DNA of 64,000 nt from CAMCXT01 sp040403315 (GTDB lineage: Bacteria; Bacteroidota; Bacteroidia; M30B66). The position numbers and the translations under genes are program-made. The stretch spans positions 124,001 through 188,000 of the forward strand of contig JBBAKX010000005.1 in assembly GCA_040403315.1 (NCBI GenBank), in the 5' to 3' direction. Positions 18,800-27,638 of the stretch are shown one piece after another (position 1 is the first letter of the stretch; the number at the start of each line of letters is the position of its first letter). The notes under the pieces were generated by a model that did not search any database, was not told the origin of the DNA, and worked only from the letters and a program-made list of their open reading frames with translations.

Positions 18800-21526
18800 A
18801 TGAAATTCAAAACTCTACCGATTATTCTTGCCGCAGGAATATTGATTTCTTTCGGTAATGCTTGTAAAACCAAGCAGCCCAAACAAACAACAGATGCAGT
18901 AGGCACCGAAACTGAACAGGCCGATTCCACATTCATGAAGGCACTCCTTGAAGCATTGGAGAATTCGGAAAGCGACACGTCTAGTCAACCCAATCGACTT
19001 CTCAATCGCTACAATGCATCGGCAACCCGCACAAACGATTTGCTTCATACCAAACTAGAAGTAAGCTTTGATATTCCCAATCAACAGCTTTTCGGTAAAG
19101 CGACACTTGACTTCAAACCATACTATTATCCTGTTGATTCATTGATCTTAGATGGAAAGTCGTTCGATGTGTTGCGTGTTGCCATGGTTGAAAAATCGGG
19201 CGCCCTCACAGATCTCAACTATACATATAAAGAAGATCAAATTCGTATTTCTCTTGGAAAACGATTTACAAGAAATGATGCTTACAAAATCTACATCCAA
19301 TACACCGCCAATCCTCAGCGTGTAAAAGCAGTTGGAAGTGCTGCCATCACCGATGCGAAAGGCTTGTATTTTATCGATCCAAAAGATGAGGATCCTTCGA
19401 AACCAACGCAAATTTGGACGCAAGGAGAAACCGAATCATCATCATGTTGGTTTCCAACTATCGATAAGCCAAATGAAAAGATGACACAGGAAATCAGCAT
19501 CACAGTGCTTGATAAATTCCTGACACTTAGCAACGGATTAAAATCTTCTTCGAAGAAAAACGCTGATGGTACACGCACAGATACTTGGAAAATGGATCTT
19601 CCACATGCGCCTTATTTGGCAATGATGGGTATCGGCGAATACGCAGTGGTAAAGGACAAGTGGAAAAATATAGATGTAGAATATTACGTTGAAAAAGAGT
19701 TTGAACCATATGCGAGAAAAATATTCGGCAATACACCCGAAATGATGACCTTTTTCTCCACTAAACTAGGAGTTGAATTCCCTTGGCCTAAGTATTCGCA
19801 AATCGTAGTGCGTGATTATGTTTCGGGTGCAATGGAAAACACCTCAGCCACAATTTTTGGCGAATTCGTTCAGCAAACACCTGCACAAATGCTCGATGGA
19901 AATTACGAAGGCGTCATTGCACACGAATTATTCCACCACTGGTTTGGCGATTTGGTAACCTGCGAATCGTGGGCTAATCTTCCGTTGAATGAGTCGTTTG
20001 CCACATACAGCGAATACCTCTGGGAGGAATACAAATATGGCCGTGAAGCAGCCGATTACCACCTGCAATCGGGCCGAAACGAATATGTGGAAGAGGCTTT
20101 TGGCAAAAAAGTGGACCTGATTCGCTTCGATTATGAAAATCGTGAAGACATGTTCGACCGCCACTCGTACCAAAAAGGAGGCGCTGTTTTACATATGTTG
20201 CGCAAATATGTTGGGGATGAAGCATTTTTTGATGCGCTCAAATTATACCTCAACGACAACAAATACCAACCTGCAGAAATTCATGATCTCAGAATGGCAT
20301 TCGAGAAAATTACCGGTGAGGATCTCAATTGGTTCTTCAACCAGTGGTTTTTTGATCGCGGACATCCGACTGTTGATGCATCATGGAATTTCGACGAAGT
20401 CAACAAAAACATAACAATCAACTTGAGCCAGACACAAAGTTTGAGTTCAAATTCAGCGTTCCGATTGCCGATGGATGTGGATATATACAACAGAGGAACT
20501 GCACGTCGGGTAAGAATTACAATGGATTCGATTGCTCAGCAAATTACCATTCCAGCAACCGAGAAACCCGACTTTGTAAATATCGATGCTGAGCGCATGT
20601 TGCTCGGTTTTGTTCGTCAGCTCAACTCCCGTGAAGAGGCTGAATGGCTTTTCTTGAATGGAAAACTATATGAGGATCGCTTTACTGCTCTCGAAAAACT
20701 CCTAGAATTCCAAGAAGCACCTGGTGTTTCAGAATTGGTAAAAACTGCTTTGCGCGATAAATTCTGGAACATTCGTCAATACGCTTTGAATAATCTCGAA
20801 GGCCTTATTTCAGTAGATCCTGAAGGATTTAAACCGCTTTTGATTGAGCTTGCTACCCGCGATAAAGATGCGCGTGTTAGAGCCACTGCAACAGAATGGA
20901 TGGGTAGATTTGGAAACGACGTTTTGGTTCAACCAGAATTGGCAAAAGCTTTAAACGATAGTTCATTGGCAGTTCAAAGTGCTGCACTTTCTGGCTTGTA
21001 TCAGGCAGATCCAGAAAATACGGTGAAGTTGCTCGAAAAAATGGAAGCCACTGCTTCAGGCGATTTGTTGACATCTATTGCGGCTATTTATGCTGCATCG
21101 GGGACACCAAACAAATTCGAATTCATGGAAAAGGCATACCGCAAGGCAACCAATCCGAACGATAAATACATCTTGATTCAATTGCTTGGTCGTTATACTA
21201 TATCTCAAAATGAGGCACTAGTATCCAGTTCAATACCTAATATCACCGATATTGCACGTAAATCGGATGCTTGGTATTTAAGGTTTGCCGGAATTCAAGT
21301 GTTGGTTGAATATGCAAATTACTACCAAGCGAGTGTGGATGAAATCACAGCCGAAATCAGCGCTATGATTGAAAAAGGCACTTCAGTAACTGTAGTTCAA
21401 GAGAAAGAAATTCAAAAAACGATCATCAAAAAGAAGATTTCCGATATCGAAGTAACGCTCGATACCATTCGCGAAGAAGAAACCGATCCGAATTTGAGCA
21501 GAATGCTTAACCAAAGAGAGCCGTAA
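18800..21526 (+). CDS. M1 family aminopeptidase lipoprotein with C-terminal helical repeats
   Basis: A 908-residue M1 metallopeptidase. The N-terminus looks like a lipoprotein signal with cysteine in FGNACKTK, so the enzyme is probably anchored in the outer membrane or facing the periplasm. The exopeptidase motif GAMEN is near residue 343, the zinc motif HELFH near 374, and the third ligand in NESFATY near 396. From about residue 610 the protein becomes helical, with repeated segments such as LRDKFWNIRQYALNNLEG and DARVRATATEWMGRF that look like HEAT repeats. The role is probably peptide trimming after import or turnover. It differs from the T9SS M1 enzyme at 10.6-12.6 kb by its lipid anchor and repeat domain and has no sorting domain. 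Confidence 0.92.
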   Translation: MKFKTLPIILAAGILISFGNACKTKQPKQTTDAVGTETEQADSTFMKALLEALENSESDTSSQPNRLLNRYNASATRTNDLLHTKLEVSFDIPNQQLFGKATLDFKPYYYPVDSLILDGKSFDVLRVAMVEKSGALTDLNYTYKEDQIRISLGKRFTRNDAYKIYIQYTANPQRVKAVGSAAITDAKGLYFIDPKDEDPSKPTQIWTQGETESSSCWFPTIDKPNEKMTQEISITVLDKFLTLSNGLKSSSKKNADGTRTDTWKMDLPHAPYLAMMGIGEYAVVKDKWKNIDVEYYVEKEFEPYARKIFGNTPEMMTFFSTKLGVEFPWPKYSQIVVRDYVSGAMENTSATIFGEFVQQTPAQMLDGNYEGVIAHELFHHWFGDLVTCESWANLPLNESFATYSEYLWEEYKYGREAADYHLQSGRNEYVEEAFGKKVDLIRFDYENREDMFDRHSYQKGGAVLHMLRKYVGDEAFFDALKLYLNDNKYQPAEIHDLRMAFEKITGEDLNWFFNQWFFDRGHPTVDASWNFDEVNKNITINLSQTQSLSSNSAFRLPMDVDIYNRGTARRVRITMDSIAQQITIPATEKPDFVNIDAERMLLGFVRQLNSREEAEWLFLNGKLYEDRFTALEKLLEFQEAPGVSELVKTALRDKFWNIRQYALNNLEGLISVDPEGFKPLLIELATRDKDARVRATATEWMGRFGNDVLVQPELAKALNDSSLAVQSAALSGLYQADPENTVKLLEKMEATASGDLLTSIAAIYAASGTPNKFEFMEKAYRKATNPNDKYILIQLLGRYTISQNEALVSSSIPNITDIARKSDAWYLRFAGIQVLVEYANYYQASVDEITAEISAMIEKGTSVTVVQEKEIQKTIIKKKISDIEVTLDTIREEETDPNLSRMLNQREP

Positions 21527-21549
21527 TAATTCTGCAAAGCACTTTTAAG

Positions 21550-21578
21550 AAGACCGTTCCATTTGGGCGGTCTTTTTT
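21550..21578. terminator. Terminator between convergent M1 lipoprotein and GNAT genes
   Basis: AAGACCG at 21550-21556 pairs with CGGTCTT at 21568-21574, followed by a T run on the plus strand. Confidence 0.75.
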
Positions 21579-21579
21579 A

Positions 21580-22098
21580 TTAAAGCACCTTCACCATTCT
21601 ATAATCTTCGTAGGCATAGCCACTTTCGTAACGGCTGAGCACATATTCCATCTTCTCGAATCCATTTCGCAGGTAAAATGCAATACCGCGAGGATTTCCG
21701 ATACTCACGAGTAGTTCTAGTCTTTTATATGCTGGGTTTAATCGGGCAATTTGTTCGATGTGTGCTAAAATGATTTTCCCAAAACCAGCACTTCTGTAAA
21801 AGTCGAGTAGATACAATTTACTGATATGTAAATATTCACTTCGTGGATAAAGTGCCATGTATCCAATATTGAACCCGTTGATTTTAAAAAGAAAATACAA
21901 ATTCCCCTGAGCTATTTGACTCTGTATTTCTGCTGGCGCATGAAAACGTTGCACGAAAAATTGCAGGTGATCAACGTCGATATGATCAGCATAAAATCCC
22001 GGGATAATCTCTTCGGCTAGCTTATAAATCGAATAATAATCTTCGATTTCAGTTGCTGGAACAATCTCAAATCCTTTAGAAAAATCAGCGGCTTCCAT
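21580..22098 (-). CDS. GNAT family N-acetyltransferase
   Basis: A 172-residue GCN5-related acetyltransferase. The acceptor-side strand LYLLDFYRSAGFGKIIL contains the R-x-x-G-x-G/A acetyl-CoA loop (RSAGFG), and NPRGIAFYLRNGFEK is the C-terminal motif B. The substrate cannot be told from sequence. It is the last gene of purN-rnhA-GNAT; its start overlaps the rnhA end by 14 nt. An in-frame start at 22119 is possible, but ATG 22098 gives the smaller overlap. Confidence 0.82.
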   Translation of the reverse strand: MEAADFSKGFEIVPATEIEDYYSIYKLAEEIIPGFYADHIDVDHLQFFVQRFHAPAEIQSQIAQGNLYFLFKINGFNIGYMALYPRSEYLHISKLYLLDFYRSAGFGKIILAHIEQIARLNPAYKRLELLVSIGNPRGIAFYLRNGFEKMEYVLSRYESGYAYEDYRMVKVL

Positions 22099-22546
22099 TA
22101 TTTTCGTAGCCTGAATCAATCAACAGATTTTTTCCAGTTGCCGCTTCAACAGCCAACTGATCGCACCGCTCGTTTTGAGGGTGCGAATTGTGCCCTTTCA
22201 CCCAAGTAAATTGCACCTTGTGTTTGGGATAAATTCGGAGAAACCGTTCCCATAGGTCGCGATTTTTCTTGTCTTTAAAATCTTTTTTCACCCAACCGAA
22301 AACCCAACCTTTTGTGATGCTGTCGATGACATATTTTGAATCTGAAAACACCATTATTTGACTACCCGGATTCTTCAGCATTTCGAGGCCTACAATCACA
22401 CTTAACAGCTCCATTCGGTTGTTGGTCGTTAACCGATAACCTTGGTTCACTTCCTTGTAATGCGGCCCAGCTTTGAGAATTAAGCCATAACCTCCCGGAC
22501 CAGGATTGCCGCGGGAAGAACCATCGGTATACAATTCAATCAGCAT
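22085..22546 (-). CDS. rnhA: Ribonuclease HI
   Basis: A 153-residue type 1 RNase H that removes the RNA strand of RNA-DNA hybrids. Catalytic acids are all present: D8 (YTDGSSRGNPGPGGYG), E46 (NNRMELL), D69 (VFSDSKYV) and D129 (NERCDQLA), with the flexible-loop histidine H119 in VKGHNSHPQNERCD. Length is typical. It sits between purN (12-nt gap) and the overlapping GNAT gene. Confidence 0.95.
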   Translation of the reverse strand: MLIELYTDGSSRGNPGPGGYGLILKAGPHYKEVNQGYRLTTNNRMELLSVIVGLEMLKNPGSQIMVFSDSKYVIDSITKGWVFGWVKKDFKDKKNRDLWERFLRIYPKHKVQFTWVKGHNSHPQNERCDQLAVEAATGKNLLIDSGYENNGSR

Positions 22547-22558
22547 AGTATTTCGAAA

Positions 22559-23125
22559 TCATGGATAAAGTAACTTCTCAATTTGAGATGGAAGATGCTC
22601 GTGCTCCAATTGATGAATACGTTGCGCTAAGGTTTCAGGCGTATCGTCGGGAAAAACATCACAGCTTGCCTGGAAAATGATTCGCCCTTCGTCGTAATGT
22701 TCGTTTACTTCATGAATGGTAATCCCCGATTGAGCATCTCCTGCTTTAATTACTGCTTTGTGCACATGTGAACCATACATTCCTTTTCCTCCATAAGCAG
22801 GAAGCAACGCTGGATGAAGATTGATGACTTTTCCAGAAAATGCTTGTATGAAGGCTTCTGGTATGAGCTTCTGGTATCCAGCCAAAATGATGAGATCTGG
22901 GCGATACATCACTTTTAGATGCGCAATCCATTTGGGATCAGAAAGCTCCGAACCCTTCACTATTTCGAGGTTGATGCGGTGATCGTAAGAAATGTCAAGG
23001 AAGCCACGCCGAGGTTTATCGCTCACTAAAGCGGCCACCTGCACTTTTCCTGAATCTTTGAAATACTCGATGATTCGGCGGGCATTGCTCCCCTTTCCTG
23101 AACCAAAAATTACTATTTTAGCCAT
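22559..23125 (-). CDS. purN: Phosphoribosylglycinamide formyltransferase
   Basis: A 188-residue GAR transformylase using 10-formyltetrahydrofolate in step three of purine synthesis. The N-terminal GSGKGSNARRI loop binds the phosphoribosyl group. Catalytic residues are N102 and H104 (INLHPALLP) and D145 (HYDEG), matching the N-H-D set of E. coli PurN. Length is typical of the short Bacteroidota enzymes. It is divergent from acpP; TACTTTCG just upstream (minus strand) is a near match to the -7 consensus. Confidence 0.95.
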   Translation of the reverse strand: MAKIVIFGSGKGSNARRIIEYFKDSGKVQVAALVSDKPRRGFLDISYDHRINLEIVKGSELSDPKWIAHLKVMYRPDLIILAGYQKLIPEAFIQAFSGKVINLHPALLPAYGGKGMYGSHVHKAVIKAGDAQSGITIHEVNEHYDEGRIIFQASCDVFPDDTPETLAQRIHQLEHEHLPSQIEKLLYP

Positions 23126-23221
23126 ATGCTTTTAGGAAGTTGCGAAAGTAAGATTTCGATGCATTGCTTCTACAGCAAGTAATTATTGATCTGTTAATCA
23201 GCAAAAAAGGTTGTAAAACGA

Positions 23222-23250
23222 TTTGCTGAAAAAAAGATTTTGTAGGTTTG
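23222..23250 (+). promoter_or_regulatory. acpP promoter
   Basis: TTTG at 23222-23225 and TAGGTTTG at 23243-23250, 17 nt apart, fit the Bacteroidota -33/-7 pattern well. The ATG follows 44 nt after the -7 element. Confidence 0.65.
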
Positions 23251-23294
23251 ATGTTAAACTGTTTCTTTGCACCCAAATTTTTACACTAAACAAA

Positions 23295-23531
23295 ATGTCA
23301 GACATTTCTGCCCGCGTTAAAGCGATTATCGTAGACAAGCTTGGAGTTGATGAAAGCGAAGTTACTCCTGAGGCTTCATTTACCAACGATCTGGGTGCAG
23401 ACTCACTCGATACTGTCGAGCTGATCATGGAATTCGAAAAAGAATTCGGCATCGCGATCCCAGATGATCAAGCTGAAAACATCGGCACTGTAGGTGACGC
23501 TGTTACTTACATCGAAAAGAACGCCAAGTAA
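23295..23531 (+). CDS. acpP: Acyl carrier protein
   Basis: A 78-residue acidic acyl carrier protein. The phosphopantetheine attachment serine is S37 in LGADSLDTVELIMEFE. It carries growing acyl chains through fatty-acid synthesis. I start at ATG 23295 because a strong promoter lies downstream of an earlier in-frame start (23223) and because ACPs start at MSDISARVK. It heads acpP-fabF-rnc. Confidence 0.97.
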   Translation: MSDISARVKAIIVDKLGVDESEVTPEASFTNDLGADSLDTVELIMEFEKEFGIAIPDDQAENIGTVGDAVTYIEKNAK

Positions 23532-23548
23532 TCTTTACGCTTTAGAAT

Positions 23549-24796
23549 TTGAGACGAGTCGTCGTAACCGGCCTAGGTGCCGTAACTCCGCTGGGGAACA
23601 ATGTTCAGGATTTCTGGACCAATCTCATTGCGGGTGTTAGCGGAGCCGACATGATCAAGCGCTTTGATTGTTCGAAGTTCAAAACCCGCTTTGCTTGCGA
23701 GGTGAAAGACTTCGACCCTTCTTCAGTTATTGATCGTAAGGAGGTACGTCGACTCGATCTTTTTGCTCAATATGCATTGTATGCAGCTCACGAAGCTTAT
23801 CATGATGCAGGTTTTGTAGAGGGTAGTTTCGATCCAGACCGCTCAGGAGTTATCTGGGGATCAGGTATCGGAGGACTCGAAACATTCTTTAAAGAAGTTG
23901 AAGCTTTTGCAAAAGGCGATGGAACACCAAGGTTCAATCCTTTTTTCATTCCTAAAATGATAGCCGATATCGCATCTGGTCACATCTCGATGCGTTACGG
24001 ATTTAGAGGCCCTAATTTTACTACAGTTTCTGCCTGTGCTTCATCAACTAATGCGATCATCGATTCGATGTTTTACATCCGAATGGGCAAAGCAGATGTT
24101 ATGATCACTGGAGGTTCTGAAGCTGCAGTAAACGAGCCTGCAATGGGTGGTTTCAACGCTATGCATGCCCTTTCCGAAAGAAACGATTCTCCAAAAACAG
24201 CTTCCCGTCCATTCGACGTGAGCCGCGATGGTTTCGTTATGGGAGAAGGCGGTGGTGCTTTGATTCTCGAAGAACTCGAACATGCAAAAGCCCGTGGCGC
24301 TAAAATTTACGCTGAGATAGTTGGTGGAGGTGCATCTGCTGATGCGCATCATATCACTGCCCCACATCCTGAAGGTTTGGGAGCTATCAACGTTATGCGC
24401 AGCGCACTCAATGATGCAGGCATGGTTCCAACCGATATTGACTATATCAATGTTCATGGTACCTCTACTCCACTTGGAGATATTGCCGAAACCAAAGCGA
24501 TTGTTGGTGTTTTTGGTGAACATGCTTACGACCTGAATATCAGTGCGACCAAGTCCATGACTGGTCACTTGCTTGGCGCTGCAGGTGCAATAGAAGCGAT
24601 TGCCTCTTTGCTCGCTGTGAAGCATGATGTTATTCCACCAACCATCAACCAAGAAAATTTTGATCCTGAATTGGATTCGAAATTGAATTTCACTTTCAAC
24701 AAGGCACAACACAGAACAGTTCGCGCCGCATTGAGCAATACCTTCGGTTTCGGAGGGCACAATGCATCAGTTATATTCCGCAAGTTCGAAGATTGA
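23549..24796 (+). CDS. fabF: Beta-ketoacyl-ACP synthase II
   Basis: A 415-residue condensing enzyme that elongates acyl-ACP with malonyl-ACP. The catalytic Cys is C163 (VSACASSTNAI); the two histidines lie in NVHGTSTPLGD and SMTGHLLGAAGA, the C-H-H triad of KAS I/II. The start is TTG at 23549, 17 nt after acpP, giving MRRVVVTGLGAVTPLG, where KAS II proteins begin. Its stop overlaps the rnc start (TTGA). Confidence 0.96.
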   Translation: MRRVVVTGLGAVTPLGNNVQDFWTNLIAGVSGADMIKRFDCSKFKTRFACEVKDFDPSSVIDRKEVRRLDLFAQYALYAAHEAYHDAGFVEGSFDPDRSGVIWGSGIGGLETFFKEVEAFAKGDGTPRFNPFFIPKMIADIASGHISMRYGFRGPNFTTVSACASSTNAIIDSMFYIRMGKADVMITGGSEAAVNEPAMGGFNAMHALSERNDSPKTASRPFDVSRDGFVMGEGGGALILEELEHAKARGAKIYAEIVGGGASADAHHITAPHPEGLGAINVMRSALNDAGMVPTDIDYINVHGTSTPLGDIAETKAIVGVFGEHAYDLNISATKSMTGHLLGAAGAIEAIASLLAVKHDVIPPTINQENFDPELDSKLNFTFNKAQHRTVRAALSNTFGFGGHNASVIFRKFED

Positions 24797-25521
24797 GTTT
24801 CGTGAATTCTCTTGTTGCCCGTTTTTCTTCCAAAGGTCAACTATACCATCAAATCAAGAATTTGTTAGGCTTTTGGCCTGGAAATATTCGCTTGTACGAA
24901 CAAGCATTTACACATCGATCCGTAGCTCGTGAAATTCGAGAAGGAGTCAAAGATTCAAACGAACGACTTGAATTTTTAGGTGATGCCGTACTTGGAACTG
25001 TGGTAGCCAAGTTTTTATTTGGCAAATTCCCTTACAAAGACGAAGGATTTCTCACCGAAATGCGATCTAGGATGGTTAGCCGCGCCTATTTGAACAAGCT
25101 CGCTATCAAAATTGGCATCGAAAAACTGATTCAATACGATCCTTCAAATCGACTGTATAAATCTATTTGTGGAGATACATTCGAAGCACTGATTGGTGCA
25201 GTGTATCTCGACAAAGGATTCGATTTCACTGAGAAAATGTTGCTTAATCGAATCATCCGTTTCCATGTGGATGTAGAAGAGCTCGAAAACCAAGACCTCA
25301 ATTTCAAATCGAAACTGATTAATTATACCCAACGAGCCCGCAAGAGTATTTTGTTCGATGCCCGAGAAGAATTGAATGGCGACAAACAAAAACTTTACTA
25401 TGTAACTCTGCTTATCAACGATAAAGTTTGCGGAGAAGGTGCAGGCTTTTCAAAGAAAGCTGCTGAGCAAGCTGCTGCTGAAAATGCATGGACGACCATG
25501 TTTGGCGACACAGAACCTTAG
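24793..25521 (+). CDS. rnc: Ribonuclease III
   Basis: A 242-residue double-strand-specific RNase for rRNA and mRNA processing. The signature NERLEFLGDAVL is at residues 56-67, followed by the second acidic cluster in CGDTFEALIGAVYLD. The C-terminal dsRNA-binding domain spans about residues 170-240, ending in FSKKAAEQAAAENAW. The start TTG at 24793 overlaps the fabF stop; GTG at 24802 is an alternative three codons later. Confidence 0.95.
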   Translation: MSFVNSLVARFSSKGQLYHQIKNLLGFWPGNIRLYEQAFTHRSVAREIREGVKDSNERLEFLGDAVLGTVVAKFLFGKFPYKDEGFLTEMRSRMVSRAYLNKLAIKIGIEKLIQYDPSNRLYKSICGDTFEALIGAVYLDKGFDFTEKMLLNRIIRFHVDVEELENQDLNFKSKLINYTQRARKSILFDAREELNGDKQKLYYVTLLINDKVCGEGAGFSKKAAEQAAAENAWTTMFGDTEP

Positions 25522-25561
25522 TGTAAATTCAACAATAAGATTTACCTTAGTGGCGAATCTC

Positions 25562-26047
25562 ATGAAAAAGATCGTCCTCACCGATTTTGCCGACTACAAC
25601 TTCATTCTGATCGGGATTAGCAGTCACGACGAGGATTTTCGTGTATGTTGGCATCTAAACAAGTTGTTAACGGTCGATTTCAATCGAATGCCCGATGTAG
25701 ATATACTTCATCCGAAAACTGGGCTTCAATCCACATTTCCGATGTTTCAATTTATCAGCCGGCAAGAAGATCCTATGGGAAACGATGAATTGCCGCTCAG
25801 TGAGAAGGAAGAGTTGATCGCCGAAGAAATGGATATTACTTTTCAACTCATTGCGAATCGACATTCGGCTGGAAACCTCATTCCGGAGCAATCGAAAATG
25901 GATTTTTTCCTGATGATCAAAGGCGAAGCCGCTTATCATTTCAATCTTGATGAGTTGGTAAAACAAATTAGAAATTTGCCATGTGTGATGGCAGCCTTTA
26001 AAATTGAACCCGAAAGTCTAAAATCTAAAGACAATCTTATTTTTTGA
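25562..26047 (+). CDS. IPExxxVDY family protein
   Basis: A 161-residue protein of a family confined, as far as I know, to Bacteroidota and named for its motif, here LIPEQSKMDFFLMI (V and Y of the name replaced by M and F). Function unknown. The gene commonly sits between rnc and pyk in this phylum, as here. It lies 40 nt after rnc, and its stop is 2 nt before the pyk ATG. Start at ATG 25562 (MKKIVLTDFADY). Confidence 0.85.
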   Translation: MKKIVLTDFADYNFILIGISSHDEDFRVCWHLNKLLTVDFNRMPDVDILHPKTGLQSTFPMFQFISRQEDPMGNDELPLSEKEELIAEEMDITFQLIANRHSAGNLIPEQSKMDFFLMIKGEAAYHFNLDELVKQIRNLPCVMAAFKIEPESLKSKDNLIF

Positions 26048-26049
26048 TA

Positions 26050-27480
26050 ATGAACAAAGTACAAAGTAAAACCAAAGTAATTGCCACCTTAGGACCTGCT
26101 ACTTCAACAAAAGAAGTGCTCGAGCAAATGATTGCTGCAGGCGTAGATGTTTGCAGAATTAACTTCAGCCACGGATCATATGAAGACCATGCGAATGTGA
26201 TCAATATTATTCGTGAGATCAATCACGAACAAGGTTTTCACACCGCAATTTTAGCCGATTTACAAGGCCCGAAATTGCGCATCGGTGAAGTTGAAAATAA
26301 CGGTGTGCTCATCAACAAAGGCGATGAAATTGTCATCACCACCGAAAAGTGCATCGGAACAGCATCTCGAATCTACATCACCTATCCTCAATTTCCTCAG
26401 GATGTAAAAATTGGCGAAACCATTTTGATCGATGATGGAAAGCTTCTTCTCGAAGTGAAGGATACCAACAAAGACAATGAAGTAATTGCTATTGTAATTC
26501 ATGGTGGCATTCTATCATCGAAAAAAGGTGTAAACCTTCCCAATACCAAAATTTCACTTCCTTGTTTAACCAAGAAAGATTTACAGGATTTAAAATTTGC
26601 ACTCGATCATGGTGTTGAGTGGATCGGACTATCATTTGTGCGCAAAGCCAGCGATATTCTCGAACTGAAACACATCATTGCGCGCCACAACAAAAATGCG
26701 CGTGTTGTAGCTAAAATCGAGAAACCAGAAGCTGTTGAAGACATCGATAGCATCATCGCCAATACCGATGCATTGATGGTTGCTCGTGGAGATTTGGGTG
26801 TTGAAGTTCCAATGGAAAATGTTCCGTTGATCCAAAAAATGCTGGTAAAAAAATGCCTTGAAGCTAGCATTCCGATCATCATTGCAACCCAGATGATGGA
26901 ATCGATGATCACCAATTACAACGCCACCAGAGCCGAAGTTAACGACGTAGCAAATGCTATGATGGATGGCGCCGATGCAGTAATGCTCAGTGGAGAAACA
27001 TCAGTTGGGAAATTCCCCGTGCGTGTGATCGAAACCGTGCAGAAAATTCTTGCTCGTGTGGAAGCATTCGAAGGTATTTACCACAAAGACCACAAGCTCG
27101 TTTCACAAAAATCGCGCATGCTCACCGATGCAATCTGCATGAACGCTGTGCACATGGCAGAACAAACCGAAACAGCTGCAATTGTAGCAATGACGCACTC
27201 TGGCTACACAGCATTTAGAATTTCCAGTTTCCGTCCGAAAGCCAATATTTACATCTTCACCGGAAACGAAACCCTCCTCAACACGCTAAGTTTGGTTTGG
27301 GGCGTTCGCGGCTTCTATTACGACAAAATGGTGAGCACCGACCACACCATTTCCGACATCAAAGATATCCTCAAAAAAGGCGGTTACGTAAAATCGCACG
27401 ACCTGTTGATCAACGTAGCTTCGATTCCGATGCACGAATTCGGAAAATCGAATATGCTAAAAATCAGCTTTGTAGAGTAA
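26050..27480 (+). CDS. pyk: Pyruvate kinase
   Basis: A 476-residue glycolytic enzyme making pyruvate and ATP from phosphoenolpyruvate. Motifs: TKVIATLGPAT near the N-terminus, RINFSHGSYEDH, the catalytic lysine segment VVAKIEKPEAVEDID, MVARGDLGVEVP for Mg and substrate binding, and MDGADAVMLSGETSVGKFP. The C-terminal domain is present. Start at ATG 26050; an in-frame TTG at 26044 overlaps the preceding gene and is not needed. Confidence 0.96.
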   Translation: MNKVQSKTKVIATLGPATSTKEVLEQMIAAGVDVCRINFSHGSYEDHANVINIIREINHEQGFHTAILADLQGPKLRIGEVENNGVLINKGDEIVITTEKCIGTASRIYITYPQFPQDVKIGETILIDDGKLLLEVKDTNKDNEVIAIVIHGGILSSKKGVNLPNTKISLPCLTKKDLQDLKFALDHGVEWIGLSFVRKASDILELKHIIARHNKNARVVAKIEKPEAVEDIDSIIANTDALMVARGDLGVEVPMENVPLIQKMLVKKCLEASIPIIIATQMMESMITNYNATRAEVNDVANAMMDGADAVMLSGETSVGKFPVRVIETVQKILARVEAFEGIYHKDHKLVSQKSRMLTDAICMNAVHMAEQTETAAIVAMTHSGYTAFRISSFRPKANIYIFTGNETLLNTLSLVWGVRGFYYDKMVSTDHTISDIKDILKKGGYVKSHDLLINVASIPMHEFGKSNMLKISFVE

Positions 27481-27487
27481 TTATTTT

Positions 27488-27594
27488 GGGCGTTTCCGCG
27501 GCACAAGCTTCCATCCTGGCTTGTGCCGCGGTCGTGCTTTCGGCTATAGTTTTTCCGCTTTGCTCCAAAAGCTATTTGCCTCAATCACTCACGC
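27488..27594 (+). repeat. Structured intergenic element, copy 1 (three stems)
   Basis: 107 nt between pyk and the M42 gene. Outer arms GCGT and ACGC close two hairpins: a perfect 13-bp stem (CCGCGGCACAAGC, 27496-27508, with 27519-27531) and a 9-bp stem with one G-U pair (27546-27554 with 27567-27575). Between and after the hairpins lie GTGCTTTCGGCT and TTGCCTCAATCACTCACGC. A diverged second copy lies at 43082-43178 on the other strand. I have the impression of similar layouts in other Bacteroidota genomes but know no name or function. Confidence 0.7.
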
Positions 27595-27638
27595 AGAGCA
27601 TTCTCGATAAATTGAGTCTAATTGCTTAATTTCGCCGG

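Noticed and set aside
24044..24760. A 238-codon minus-strand frame opposite fabF
   Set aside because: It is the antisense of a highly conserved gene and its product has no recognisable features.
27297..27629. A plus-strand frame across the pyk end and the structured element
   Set aside because: It is out of frame with pyk for most of its length and crosses the hairpins; no protein features.
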